From Vibrio gazogenes (GTDB lineage: Bacteria; Pseudomonadota; Gammaproteobacteria; Enterobacterales; Vibrionaceae): a stretch of DNA of 64,000 nt. Within the stretch, counting starts at the first letter, position 1. The number at the start of each line of letters is the position of its first letter. Where the stretch lies: NCBI RefSeq assembly GCF_023920225.1, contig NZ_CP092588.1, positions 434,001 to 498,000 of the forward strand, written 5' to 3'. Below, in pieces: positions 28,154-37,369 of the stretch. The notes beneath the pieces are model-generated. The model was not told the DNA's origin and ran no database searches. It saw only the letters and a list, made by a program, of their open reading frames with translations. The position numbers and the translations under genes were made by a program.

Positions 28154-28555
28154 ATGAATCATTTTCAAGGGTCGTGTCTATGCGACAGTGTCCGGTATGA
28201 GCTGACAGGTGAATTACAGAAATTTTTCCTGTGTCATTGTCAACGATGCCGTAAAGATACGGGGTCGGCTCATGCGGCAAATTTGTTTGTAAAACCGGTC
28301 TCGTTTCACTGGTTGAGTGGCGCTGATCTGGTGAAAACATATCATCACCCGGATAGTCGTCATGTGAAAAGCTTCTGTCAAAACTGTGGCTCTGCCGTGC
28401 CGACGGTGATTGATAATGTGATGGTTCTGCTCCCGGGAGGGAGTCTCGATTCGGATCTCCCACATAAGCCTGATGCGAATATTTTTATCGACAGTCAGGC
28501 GAACTGGTCAAAAAATTCAGGCGATCTGCCAAGTTTTGCCCACCTTCCTGAATAA
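28154..28555 (+). CDS. GFA-domain (glutathione-dependent formaldehyde-activating-like) protein
   Basis: A 133-residue zinc-binding protein of the GFA/Mss4-like family. Three cysteine pairs are visible: CLCDSVRY near the start, CHCQRCRKDTGSAHA near residues 36-50, and FCQNCGSAVP near 77. The family was named for Gfa, which speeds S-hydroxymethylglutathione formation, but most members are uncharacterised, so no reaction is assigned. The start at 28154 has AGGAG seven bases upstream, and the product begins directly with the domain; an earlier in-frame ATG (28112) adds 14 unrelated residues. Confidence 0.85.
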   Translation: MNHFQGSCLCDSVRYELTGELQKFFLCHCQRCRKDTGSAHAANLFVKPVSFHWLSGADLVKTYHHPDSRHVKSFCQNCGSAVPTVIDNVMVLLPGGSLDSDLPHKPDANIFIDSQANWSKNSGDLPSFAHLPE

Positions 28556-28710
28556 GCCAGTGAGCATGAATGTATGCTCAGGGTTACTCAAATTCCTATT
28601 GAATGATCACATCACTCAAATAATCCTCAATCGACGATTGAACGAATATTGAGGTTTCTGACTCCTTCAACTAACTTAAAAAATATCACTTTTATGTTAG
28701 GGGTAGGATA

Positions 28711-30549
28711 TTGATACCATCGCAACCAAAAGATATGGAATATCACATTAGCGGCGTCTCCTCTAGATTGCATTGGTATCATTGGCTCGTGATTTTACTG
28801 TCTCTGTTATTAACTTTTGGGGCTTATTACATAACCGAACGCCAGACTGATCTTAAAATCGCCAATCAATTTGAGTTTCAGTCACAGCAAATTGTCGAGC
28901 TGGTACAAGAGCGAATGATTCGTTACGAAGAAGCATTATGGGCGGGCGTTTCTGCATTGAGAATGTTTCCGCGTGATGCTGCGCGGGCAGATTGGCGAAC
29001 GTTTTCAACCAGCTTACAGATTGATCAGCGTTTCCCGGGCATTAACGGGATTGGCGTGATTCATTATGTTCCCCCGGAAAAGCTGTCGAACTACCTGTCA
29101 TGGCAAAGATCATCTCTGGATGGTTACACGATTCACCCTGAGCATGCTGAATCGGAATATTGGCCGATTACCTATATTGAACCGCAAGTGGAAAACCGCA
29201 GAGCGGTTGGTTTAGATATGGCACACGAAATCAATCGATATACCGCAGCGAAAAAAGCACGTGATACACATTTGGCGAATATTACCGGGCCGATTACTTT
29301 AGTTCAGGATGACCAGAAAACGCCGGGGTTTTTATTTTATGCGCCGTGGTATTCATCGGGTAGGGTTTCTGAGCGGTATGGTGAAACGCATGGTGATTTT
29401 AGGGGGTTGGTATATGCGCCTTTCATTATGTTCAAATTGATGGATGGCACGTTAAAAAATACCAACCGCCTCGTTAATTTCAGTATCTATGACGGAGACT
29501 CGTTACTGTACACAGAGCTGGATTCAAATTCTGAAAATTTCGATCCTGACCCATTATTCCAACGAGAGATTACACTGGAACTCTACGGGCGCGTATGGCG
29601 TTTTAATCTGCAATCGACAGAGCTATTTCGAGCGCAACAAAATCATGCCCAGCCTTTCATCATTTTGTTCGGAGGCTTGACGATTGATGTGCTGCTCTTT
29701 GTCATTTTCTTTATTCTCGCCCGATCAAATCGCAATGCAATTGAGTTTGCGCACAAAGTCACCGCCAATTTGAAATCACGAACAGAAGAGCTGGAGCAGA
29801 CCAGTCAAAGCCTCCAGCAAAAAAATCGAGATCTGGAAGAGGCAAACAGCGAGTTGGATCAGTTCGCCTTTGTTGCATCACATGACTTAAAAGCACCACT
29901 CCGAGGGATCAATCAGTTGGCGCAATGGATTGAAGAAGATAGTGAAGGGGCGCTGACCGAAACAACTTATGCGCACCTCGACTTAATGAAAAGCCGGATC
30001 TCTCGCCTTGAGCGTTTATTAAATGATTTACTGACCTATTCTCGTGTCGGCAGAAATAAAGAGTTGCCCGGCTCTGTGAATGTCGCGTCTTTGATTGATG
30101 ATGTCTTTCATTTACTTAACCACGACCGTCGTTTTGCGTTAACGGTTGAAGCACCAGATGAAGATGTGATGACGATGGTCACGCCGTTGGAACAAATTAT
30201 CAGAAACTTGATCGGCAATGCGATGAAACATCATGACCAGAAGACGGGGAATATCGCCATCACGGTTTCTCAGTCTCCCCAATATCTTCACTTTAAAGTA
30301 AGCGATGACGGGCCGGGGATCCCACCTGAACATCAGGAGAAAGTCTTTGAACTGTTCCATACCCTAAGACCGCGGGATCAGGTCGAAGGCAGTGGGTTGG
30401 GATTGTCGATCATTAAAAAAATATTAGAACGTTACCACTGCGCATATCAGATTCAGTCAGATGGTCAACGTGGGCTCACTTTTTCATTTTCTTGGCCGAT
30501 TGGTATGCAACCACAGAATACAGAAGATGAGAAGAGAGACGAAGCATAA
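28711..30549 (+). CDS. CHASE-domain sensor histidine kinase
   Basis: A 612-residue membrane kinase. TM1 is at about residues 24-42, and a periplasmic CHASE domain at about 75-300 (GINGIGVIHYVPPE, then GLDMAHEINRYTAAKKA) is the extracellular sensor type known for cytokinin-like and other small ligands. TM2 is at about 316-337 and a coiled coil at 355-385. HisKA carries the phosphorylated His391 in FVASHDLKAPLRGI, and HATPase shows NAMKHHD and GDGPGIP-type motifs (VSDDGPGIP) plus GSGLGLSI. The start is a TTG with GGGG upstream; the ATG at 28735 is an alternative. The HisKA style resembles bacteriophytochrome kinases. The response regulator follows immediately, so the pair is one signalling unit. 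Confidence 0.88.
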   Translation: MIPSQPKDMEYHISGVSSRLHWYHWLVILLSLLLTFGAYYITERQTDLKIANQFEFQSQQIVELVQERMIRYEEALWAGVSALRMFPRDAARADWRTFSTSLQIDQRFPGINGIGVIHYVPPEKLSNYLSWQRSSLDGYTIHPEHAESEYWPITYIEPQVENRRAVGLDMAHEINRYTAAKKARDTHLANITGPITLVQDDQKTPGFLFYAPWYSSGRVSERYGETHGDFRGLVYAPFIMFKLMDGTLKNTNRLVNFSIYDGDSLLYTELDSNSENFDPDPLFQREITLELYGRVWRFNLQSTELFRAQQNHAQPFIILFGGLTIDVLLFVIFFILARSNRNAIEFAHKVTANLKSRTEELEQTSQSLQQKNRDLEEANSELDQFAFVASHDLKAPLRGINQLAQWIEEDSEGALTETTYAHLDLMKSRISRLERLLNDLLTYSRVGRNKELPGSVNVASLIDDVFHLLNHDRRFALTVEAPDEDVMTMVTPLEQIIRNLIGNAMKHHDQKTGNIAITVSQSPQYLHFKVSDDGPGIPPEHQEKVFELFHTLRPRDQVEGSGLGLSIIKKILERYHCAYQIQSDGQRGLTFSFSWPIGMQPQNTEDEKRDEA

Positions 30550-30710
30550 ACCCGTTTTAAGGTGTGAAAAAGAAATCGCACAGGCTTATCGAACCAATAT
30601 TGTCGGGTATATTGGCCAGTCGTCGATCAATCAAGATTTCAAACCTGTATCAGAATGTCTTGATCACGACTGGCGATGGGTTGAAATTCCGCATGAAAGG
30701 CAGGTGTTCT

Positions 30711-32420
30711 ATGGATATTTTGATTATTGATGATGATGCGGTTGACCGGATGTCAGCCATCAGAACTTTGCATAAGTCAGAACTGGTTTTGAATCGAGTT
30801 GATCAGTCTGATACTGCTGCCGAGGGCATTCGTCTGGCTACTGAGCACTGCTATGACGTAATTTTACTCGATTATCAGATTCCGCCTTCAAACGGTATTG
30901 AAATATTGCGTGAGATTCGCGGTGGAAATGATTATTCCACCGCGATAGTGATGCTCAGCCATAGTAATGATGAAAGACTGGCGTTAGCGTGTGTCGAAGC
31001 GGGTGCGCAAGATTTTATTATGAAAAGTGAAGTGACATCGTCACGTTTAAAACGTGCCATTTTGATTTCACAAGAACGACATGCGCTTGAGCAGGAGATT
31101 CGTTCGAGCCATGAGCAACTGCGGTATATTGCGGAGCGTGATAGTTTGACTGGGTTACGCAATCGATACTTTTTTGATGAGACACTTCGTGATGCAGTGA
31201 CCAGAAACTCACGCAATGGTGAGCAATTAGTTTTATTATTATTAGATTTAGATAACTTCAAAAAAGTCAACGATGTACTGGGGCACCAAGCCGGAGATCG
31301 CCTGCTGCAAGAAATTGCCCGGCGCTTGGAGCAACCGATCCGAGAAAGTGACAAGTTGTGCCGTTTAGGTGGTGATGAATTTGCGATTCTTGTTTACGAC
31401 CTGCCGCAACTTGAGCATGTCCGATTACTGGTTGCTCGTATTTTTGAATCGTTAGGAAAACCGATGACTATTCAGGAACAAACCATAGAAGTCACCGTGA
31501 GTATTGGCGTTGCTACTTACCCATTATGTGCGACAGATGCGACAGGGTTAATGAAATGTGCTGATGTCGCGATGTATCGTGCCAAAGCGCTTGGGCGCAA
31601 TCGCGTTCAATATTATTCCGTTGATTTCCATGAAAAAATGGTATCGCGGATGCAACTGGAGTTTGACTTGAAGCAAGCGATTAAAAGCGATCAATTGACT
31701 TTGTTTTTCCAGCCACAAGTAGATACACATTCAGAGCAGTTGGTTGGTGTCGAAGCCCTGATTCGTTGGCGACATCATACACTGGGCATTGTGCCACCTG
31801 ATGAATTTATTCCGATTGCAGAGGAGTCGGATCTGATTATTGACATTGGTCGCTGGGTGATTGAAGCGGCTTGCCGTCAGTTCAGTCAATGGGTTGGGGC
31901 TGTACAGGGACCCCATATCTGTTTTTCCATCGCGGTCAATCTTTCTGCACGCCAATTAAAGGATCATGCGTTGTCGGAATTCCTGCAAAGCTGTCTGACA
32001 CAATACAATATCCCCGCTGATCTCGTTGAGTTGGAATTAACGGAAAGTCACTTAGAAAATAGCCTCAGTGCGATTGAAATGCTGAATAACTTGTCTGCAA
32101 CGGGGGTGCGCCTCTCTTTGGACGATTTTGGCACCGGCTATTCATCGTTATCACACTTGAGTCAATTTCCGTTCAGTATCTTGAAAATCGATAAATCCTT
32201 TGTGCAAAACGCCGATGATAAGCAGCAACGAACCTTACTCAAAGCTATCTGTGCATTTGCCCATTCACTGGGCTACGAAACGGTGGCTGAAGGGATTGAA
32301 ACCGAAGAACAAAAACAATTTTGCCAGGCACTGAATGTGAATCGACTCCAAGGTTATTTATTCTCGCAGCCGATCTCTGCCGAGTCGTTTGAAAACAACT
32401 GGCTTCAGGGCATGATTTAA
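30711..32420 (+). CDS. Response regulator with GGDEF and EAL domains
   Basis: A 569-residue cytoplasmic protein in three parts. The receiver domain has DDD near residue 7 and phospho-acceptor Asp54 in VILLDYQIPPSNG; the GGDEF domain has an intact GGDEF at 220-224; the EAL domain has EAL at 348-350 with DDFGTGYSS and VAEGIET later. Both catalytic signatures are complete, so it could make and break cyclic-di-GMP; which dominates is unknown. The start at 30711 follows GGCAGGTG and gives the normal receiver beginning MDILIIDDD; an upstream ATG (30564) adds 49 residues of no recognisable type. Its input is presumably the CHASE kinase just upstream. Confidence 0.92.
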   Translation: MDILIIDDDAVDRMSAIRTLHKSELVLNRVDQSDTAAEGIRLATEHCYDVILLDYQIPPSNGIEILREIRGGNDYSTAIVMLSHSNDERLALACVEAGAQDFIMKSEVTSSRLKRAILISQERHALEQEIRSSHEQLRYIAERDSLTGLRNRYFFDETLRDAVTRNSRNGEQLVLLLLDLDNFKKVNDVLGHQAGDRLLQEIARRLEQPIRESDKLCRLGGDEFAILVYDLPQLEHVRLLVARIFESLGKPMTIQEQTIEVTVSIGVATYPLCATDATGLMKCADVAMYRAKALGRNRVQYYSVDFHEKMVSRMQLEFDLKQAIKSDQLTLFFQPQVDTHSEQLVGVEALIRWRHHTLGIVPPDEFIPIAEESDLIIDIGRWVIEAACRQFSQWVGAVQGPHICFSIAVNLSARQLKDHALSEFLQSCLTQYNIPADLVELELTESHLENSLSAIEMLNNLSATGVRLSLDDFGTGYSSLSHLSQFPFSILKIDKSFVQNADDKQQRTLLKAICAFAHSLGYETVAEGIETEEQKQFCQALNVNRLQGYLFSQPISAESFENNWLQGMI

Positions 32421-32466
32421 ACCGCCCCCGAACAAGGGATTGATGTCGGCTATTTTTATCGTTGCA

Positions 32467-34503
32467 CTATATTTGTATAGCCGTAACGGTGCCCTGATGA
32501 ATGGCCCGTTTGGCATCGAGTTCGGCAGCGATATCGGCTCCACCGATCAAGTGGTAGGGTTTATTCAGCCCCTCGGTCAGGGTTCGCAAAGGTTCTTGCC
32601 CGGCACAAATAATCACCTGATCCACCCCGATACATTGCTCTTCGTCGTTGACGCGTAGCCACAGGCCATCATCATCGATCCGCAAATACTCACAGCCTGA
32701 TATCATTTGCACGCCTCTGTTGTGTAAACTGGTGCGGTGAATCCAGCCGGTTGTTTTGCCTAACTCGGCACCGACTTTGGTTGCTTTTCGTTGGAGAAGA
32801 TAGATCTGGCGGGGGGATTTGGGGTGGGAGGGCTGAACGTCTTCGATGCCACCGCGAGCCTTGAGCGTCATATCGATTCCCCATTGCTGCATAAATGCCT
32901 GAGGTGTGGTCAATGCGGTTTGATCGGCTCCATGAGACAGATATTCCGCCACATCAAACCCAATTCCCCCGGCACCGATAATGGCAACTTTATGACCGAC
33001 AGGGTGTTGTTCCCGTAAGACATCGAGGTAACTGAGCACTTTCGTGTGATCGATCCCTTCTATCGCGGGCGTGCGGGGAAAGACGCCCGTTGCAATGATG
33101 ACTTCATCGACATCTGATTGATTAAGTTGCTCAACATCAACGTGTGTGTTGAGCCGAATATCGACCTGCAATAATGCGAGTTGACGAGCAAAATAGCGCA
33201 GTGTCTCGTGAAACTCGGATTTACCCGGAATTTGTTTGGCAATATTAAATTGACCGCCAATTTCAGATGCTGCGTCAAACAAGGTGACTTGATGACCGCG
33301 CCGGGCTGCTGTGACAGCCGCGGCGAGCCCGGCCGGACCGGCACCAACGACTGCGATTTGCTTCGGCTGAGCCGTAGGGCTGACCAGTAATTCGGTTTCA
33401 TGACAAGCCAATGGATTGACCAGACAACTGGCGATCTTGCCGACAAAGACATGGTCGAGACACGCCTGATTACAGCCGATACAGGTATTGATTTCATCAC
33501 TGCGGCCATGCTGGGCTTTGTAGACAAATTCAGGATCGGCCAAGAAGGGGCGGGCCATGGAAACCATATCGGCATCACCACGGGCTAAGACGCTTTCAGC
33601 CATTTCCGGCGTGTTAATACGGTTGGTGGTAATCACCGGAATTTTAAAAGCTTGACGAAAATGTTTCGTCACCCACGTAAACGCGCCCCGGGGGACACAG
33701 GTTGCAATGGTCGGAATTCTGGCTTCATGCCAGCCAATGCCGGTATTGATTAGCGTTGCTCCGGCAGCTTCAATGGCTTGACCCAGCTCGGTGACTTCTG
33801 CGGCACTGGAGCCACTTTCAACCAGATCCAACATCGAAAGACGATAGATGAGAATGAAATGTTGACCGACGGCGGCTCTGACACGCCGCACGACTTCTAA
33901 CGGAAAGCGAATGCGATGGGGATAGGTGCCCCCCCATTGATCATCACGTTGGTTCGTGCGTGTCGCAATAAACTGATTGAGCAGATAGCCTTCTGAGCCC
34001 ATGATTTCGACACCATCATAGCCAGCCTGTTGTGCGTTGAGTGCGGTTTGCACAAAGTCATCGAGCTGTTTTTCGATACCGGATTCATCGAGGGCATTGG
34101 GCTTGAAACGGTTAATCGGTGCCTGAATTGCCGACGGAGCCACCAGCGCGGGATTATAGGCATATCGCCCGGTATGCAGAATTTGCAGGCATATTTTGCC
34201 ACCTTCGGCATGAACCGCTTGTGTGACGACTCGATGAGCCTGAATTTGTGCAGCCGTGGTGAGCCCCGGACTATTCGGGTGCGTTGCACCTTCGGGATTC
34301 GGGCCGATGCCCCCGGTCACTATCAAACCGACCCCACCTCTGGCGCGTTCAGCATAATAAGCGGCAAGCCGTTTTTCGCCGTGAGGGATGTCTTCCAATC
34401 CGGTATGCATCGACCCCATCAACACTCGGTTTTTCAGGGTGGTGAATCCTAAATCCAGAGGTTGGAACAGATGTGGATAGTGTGGATGAGTTGATGCCGT
34501 CAT
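32467..34503 (-). CDS. fadH: 2,4-dienoyl-CoA reductase (NADPH)
   Basis: A 678-residue flavo-iron-sulfur enzyme that reduces 2,4-dienoyl-CoA during breakdown of unsaturated fatty acids. The N-terminal half is an Old Yellow Enzyme-type FMN barrel (GYDGVEIMGSEGYLLNQF near residue 161). Four cysteines at 341, 344, 348 and 360 hold the 4Fe-4S cluster with the same spacing as E. coli FadH. The C-terminal half has the FAD motif VVGAGPAGLAAA near 386 and an NADPH-binding GAGGIGFDVAEYL. It is transcribed divergently from a TetR regulator over an 86-bp gap holding a double palindrome. The substrate could also be another enoate, as in related OYE-fusion reductases. Confidence 0.93.
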   Translation of the reverse strand: MTASTHPHYPHLFQPLDLGFTTLKNRVLMGSMHTGLEDIPHGEKRLAAYYAERARGGVGLIVTGGIGPNPEGATHPNSPGLTTAAQIQAHRVVTQAVHAEGGKICLQILHTGRYAYNPALVAPSAIQAPINRFKPNALDESGIEKQLDDFVQTALNAQQAGYDGVEIMGSEGYLLNQFIATRTNQRDDQWGGTYPHRIRFPLEVVRRVRAAVGQHFILIYRLSMLDLVESGSSAAEVTELGQAIEAAGATLINTGIGWHEARIPTIATCVPRGAFTWVTKHFRQAFKIPVITTNRINTPEMAESVLARGDADMVSMARPFLADPEFVYKAQHGRSDEINTCIGCNQACLDHVFVGKIASCLVNPLACHETELLVSPTAQPKQIAVVGAGPAGLAAAVTAARRGHQVTLFDAASEIGGQFNIAKQIPGKSEFHETLRYFARQLALLQVDIRLNTHVDVEQLNQSDVDEVIIATGVFPRTPAIEGIDHTKVLSYLDVLREQHPVGHKVAIIGAGGIGFDVAEYLSHGADQTALTTPQAFMQQWGIDMTLKARGGIEDVQPSHPKSPRQIYLLQRKATKVGAELGKTTGWIHRTSLHNRGVQMISGCEYLRIDDDGLWLRVNDEEQCIGVDQVIICAGQEPLRTLTEGLNKPYHLIGGADIAAELDAKRAIHQGTVTAIQI

Positions 34504-34526
34504 AGATCATGTCCTTCGATTGTTAT

Positions 34527-34568
34527 CTTGACAGTGTCAATATTGTCGATGATTTTGACACTGTCAAG
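34527..34568. promoter_or_regulatory. Twin palindromic operator between fadH and tetR
   Basis: TTGACAGTGTCAA (34528-34540) and TTGACACTGTCAA (34555-34567) are each palindromic around one base and lie 27 bp apart centre to centre; together they also form a 14-bp perfect inverted repeat. Such a twin site in the divergent gap is the expected binding place of the adjacent TetR protein. TTGACA could double as a -35 element. Confidence 0.8.
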
Positions 34569-34589
34569 ATTCATGCTAATTTACAGAGT

Positions 34590-35213
34590 ATGAAATCAAG
34601 AAAATTGAACTACCATCATGGTGATCTGCGGCGAAGCCTATTACAGTCAGCGGATCTGATGCTGAAAGAAACTGGGATTGAAGGGCTGTCATTACGTAAA
34701 CTGGCGGACCACGTCGGTGTGTCACGGACTGCGCTATATCACCATTTTCAAGATAAAAATGAATTGCTCTGCGCGTTGGCTGAGCAGGGGTTTCATCATT
34801 GGTATCGGCGCACCCGTCAATTAGTCGAAAGTGCAACGGATGATCATCACGAGACGTTTCGCCAGTTCTTTTATCACTATATTCATGATGCGACCACAAC
34901 ACCGGAAACATATGAGTTGATGTTTGGCCGGGCTATCTGGAAACAAGCACAGGCCACTCCCGCGTTAAAAGAAATTGCCTATCTCTGTTTTCAGTATCAG
35001 GTCGATATTACCGCTCGTTGGCAGCAGTTAGGCCTTTTTCCTCGGGAAGAAATAACCGTGCGGCTCGCACAGGTTATTTGGAGCACCATGCATGGTTTGG
35101 CACGATTGGTCATCGATGGTGTGTATGCTGATAGTCAGTATATTGATGATATGTGTGATTGTGCGATTCGAATGTTGGTCATACCAAAAGCAGATGCGTG
35201 CGAACAGGGATAA
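34590..35213 (+). CDS. TetR-family transcriptional regulator
   Basis: A 207-residue TetR-type repressor. The N-terminal DNA-binding domain is clear: YHHGDLRRSLLQSADLMLKE, then LSLRKLADHVGVSRTALYHHFQDKNELLCAL. The C-terminal ligand domain is short and fits the group with the YHHGDLR start. The start at 34590 gives this normal beginning; the in-frame ATG at 34509 would add 27 residues encoded by the operator itself and is rejected. It probably represses itself and fadH through the twin palindrome, releasing DNA when a fatty acyl or electrophilic ligand binds; the ligand is unknown. Confidence 0.88.
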   Translation: MKSRKLNYHHGDLRRSLLQSADLMLKETGIEGLSLRKLADHVGVSRTALYHHFQDKNELLCALAEQGFHHWYRRTRQLVESATDDHHETFRQFFYHYIHDATTTPETYELMFGRAIWKQAQATPALKEIAYLCFQYQVDITARWQQLGLFPREEITVRLAQVIWSTMHGLARLVIDGVYADSQYIDDMCDCAIRMLVIPKADACEQG

Positions 35214-35227
35214 AATCTGAGAGAAAA

Positions 35228-35271
35228 ACATGTTGGGTATTGCCTTGGACAGTGGCGCCACCCAAACATGT
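35228..35271 (+). terminator. Possible terminator after tetR, followed by a G9 tract
   Basis: ACATGTTGGGT and ACCCAAACATGT pair with one bulge across about 21 bases. Instead of T, nine G follow (35272-35280). A run of this kind is prone to length change during replication. Confidence 0.4.
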
Positions 35272-35327
35272 GGGGGGGGGAATTCTTTAAAGATTGCGGT
35301 CGATGACAATCAACAGCATCAAATGCG

Positions 35328-35510
35328 CTACGAGCTGAATCGAATTTCTCCAGACTCATTGAGACAAAGGTGAGCTTGACGATTTTTGAGTAACTGGACA
35401 GCAAGTATTGGACTAACGGCTAACAATTCACCTTTAGCATGGGCAATGGGGGCTTCCCAAGCGTGGTCTTTGTGTTTTCCACTTTGATCAAACTGAACTA
35501 AAACTTTCAT
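35328..35510 (-). CDS. Small conserved-looking protein, 60 residues
   Basis: The function is not recognised. GAGGAG lies eight bases before the ATG, one of the best ribosome sites in the window, which supports a real gene. The product has an alternating beta/helix pattern (MKVLVQFDQSG, then GELLAVSPILAVQLLKNRQAHLCL) with no signal peptide or membrane span. It stands alone between tetR and glycerate kinase, on the opposite strand to both. Confidence 0.6.
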   Translation of the reverse strand: MKVLVQFDQSGKHKDHAWEAPIAHAKGELLAVSPILAVQLLKNRQAHLCLNESGEIRFSS

Positions 35511-35990
35511 ATGTACTTCTCCTCAACGAAGGTTTTTATTGAATTTTTTTAGTAACCTGTTTGTAAACGTAGCGTAACTGAACTGTTACTTCACTAGTTA
35601 AAAATGAAAGATTAATTTGATGAAATGATTATTAATATCATTAGTGAATATAATCTTATTCTCATATCGAAAAATACTACGCCTAATATTGAATATGGTC
35701 TGATGCAATATGACGGCTCATCTGATTTTGCCGAGACACTCGCTTGATCTTCTTCAGGTTAAAATATCAGGGTTATTTTTCTTCCTTGACATCAAATTCT
35801 GGACATTGCGCCTCAGGCATTATCTTGAATCCGTGATCTCGGTGAGTGGTGCCATTTTTCTATGTAATATACTGATCTATATCACGTACTGATCGACTTT
35901 AAATATAAACTGAGTGCGTGTGCGAGTGGTTTTGACAACTAAGAATAATGAAATACTGCGGAATACGACCAAGAATACGGAGAGACATTG
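35511..35990. other. Intergenic region, 480 bp
   Basis: An AT-rich divergent region before the small gene and glycerate kinase. A 60-codon open frame at 35710-35892 has no ribosome site and a low-complexity hydrophobic product; I do not call it. Confidence 0.4.
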
Positions 35991-37148
35991 ATGAGAATTG
36001 TGATTGCCCCCGATTCATTTAAAGAGAGTCTCAGTGCCGTTGAGGTTGCTGACATCATTGCACAGGGCTGGCAGCAAGTTTTTCCTGAAGCAGAGTGTAT
36101 CAAAAAACCGGTCACCGATGGCGGGGATGGGTTTGTCGATGCTTTGGTTATGGCATCTCAAGGGCAAAAAGTGACGGCGCGCGTGAACAACCCGATTGGT
36201 GTTGCAATTGATGCTGAATGGGGGATGAGTCATGATCAACAAACTGCGTTTATCGAAATGGCGGCAGCCAGCGGATTGTCGTTACTGACGACTGATGAAC
36301 GTAATCCGTTACTGACGACGAGTTTTGGGACCGGACAATTGATCCGTGCTGCACTTGATGAGGGGATTCGCCATTTGGTGCTGGGAATCGGCGGGAGTGC
36401 CACCAATGACGGTGGTGTCGGGATGATGCAGGCGTTGGGCGCATCTTTTGTCGATGCACAAGGGCATGAATTACCGCCCGGTGGTGCGACGTTATCTCGG
36501 CTGGATTCAATCGACCTTTCCGGTTTAGATCCACGTTTGCAATCATGCCGGGTTGAGGTCGCTTGTGATGTGACGAATCCATTAACCGGAGAATCGGGAG
36601 CGGCAGCAGTTTATGGGCCACAGAAGGGCGCGACACCAGCGATGGTTCGGGCGCTGGATCGGGGCTTGGTTCATTATGCTGGTGTGATAGAAAGGCAACT
36701 CGGTCAAGTCGTTGATACGCGGCCCGGAGCTGGGGCTGCGGGTGGGGTCGGCGCGGCACTGATGGCGTTTCTCGAGGCCCGATTGTCTCCGGGAATTGAA
36801 CTCGTGATCGAAGCGCTTGATCTGGCACCGGAAATTGCTCGCTGTGATTTGGTCATTACCGGCGAAGGATGTCTTGATGCACAAAGTCTCAATGGTAAAG
36901 TACCGGTTGGAATTGCCCGGCTTGCAAAACGTTATGGTAAACCGGTCATCGCGCTTGCCGGCAGCGTAAAAGCGACGGATCAACAACTGCATGAAGTTGG
37001 CATTGATACAGCCTTCGGTACGGTACAAGCGGTCATGACACTTGACGTGGCGCTTGCTCAGGCTGCCCATCATCTTGAACAAACCACCGTTCAGGTCGCC
37101 CGTCTGGTACACATCAGTGGAAAACAGATCACGGGTGAGCAGGCATAA
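35991..37148 (+). CDS. Glycerate kinase, GarK/GlxK family
   Basis: A 385-residue cytoplasmic kinase that phosphorylates D-glycerate, most often to 2-phosphoglycerate. Family landmarks are APDSFKESLSAVEVADIIAQG at the start, KPVTDGGDGFVDALV near 40-55, LGIGGSATNDGGVGMMQALGA near 130, and ITGEGCLDAQSLNGKVPVGIA near 292. The start at 35991 follows GGAGAG with six-base spacing; a TTG one codon earlier is also open. No glucarate, galactarate or glyoxylate genes adjoin it, so the source of glycerate is not shown. Confidence 0.93.
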   Translation: MRIVIAPDSFKESLSAVEVADIIAQGWQQVFPEAECIKKPVTDGGDGFVDALVMASQGQKVTARVNNPIGVAIDAEWGMSHDQQTAFIEMAAASGLSLLTTDERNPLLTTSFGTGQLIRAALDEGIRHLVLGIGGSATNDGGVGMMQALGASFVDAQGHELPPGGATLSRLDSIDLSGLDPRLQSCRVEVACDVTNPLTGESGAAAVYGPQKGATPAMVRALDRGLVHYAGVIERQLGQVVDTRPGAGAAGGVGAALMAFLEARLSPGIELVIEALDLAPEIARCDLVITGEGCLDAQSLNGKVPVGIARLAKRYGKPVIALAGSVKATDQQLHEVGIDTAFGTVQAVMTLDVALAQAAHHLEQTTVQVARLVHISGKQITGEQA

Positions 37149-37369
37149 AGCGTAAAAATTTGTGGTTTTCAGGACAAAAAATCGACTAAAATCTTGAAAG
37201 TTAACTACAAACCGCCACACTTGAGTCAATAACAAATAGGTAAGTGACAAATAGAATAAGCAATAAATAGATAAGTCATCAAGAGAACAGTCATCAATCG
37301 ATATGATTCAGTTGATGAATGTCAGTGGCAGCATAAAATTTGGCGGCACAATAAGCGTGGGGGAACCGG

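Noticed and set aside
30525..30728. Small frame bridging the CHASE kinase and its response regulator
   Set aside because: It overlaps both genes in another frame and has no ribosome site; it looks like a shadow frame.
35710..35892. Sixty-codon plus-strand frame before glycerate kinase
   Set aside because: No ribosome site and a low-complexity hydrophobic product; considered chance in an AT-rich gap.
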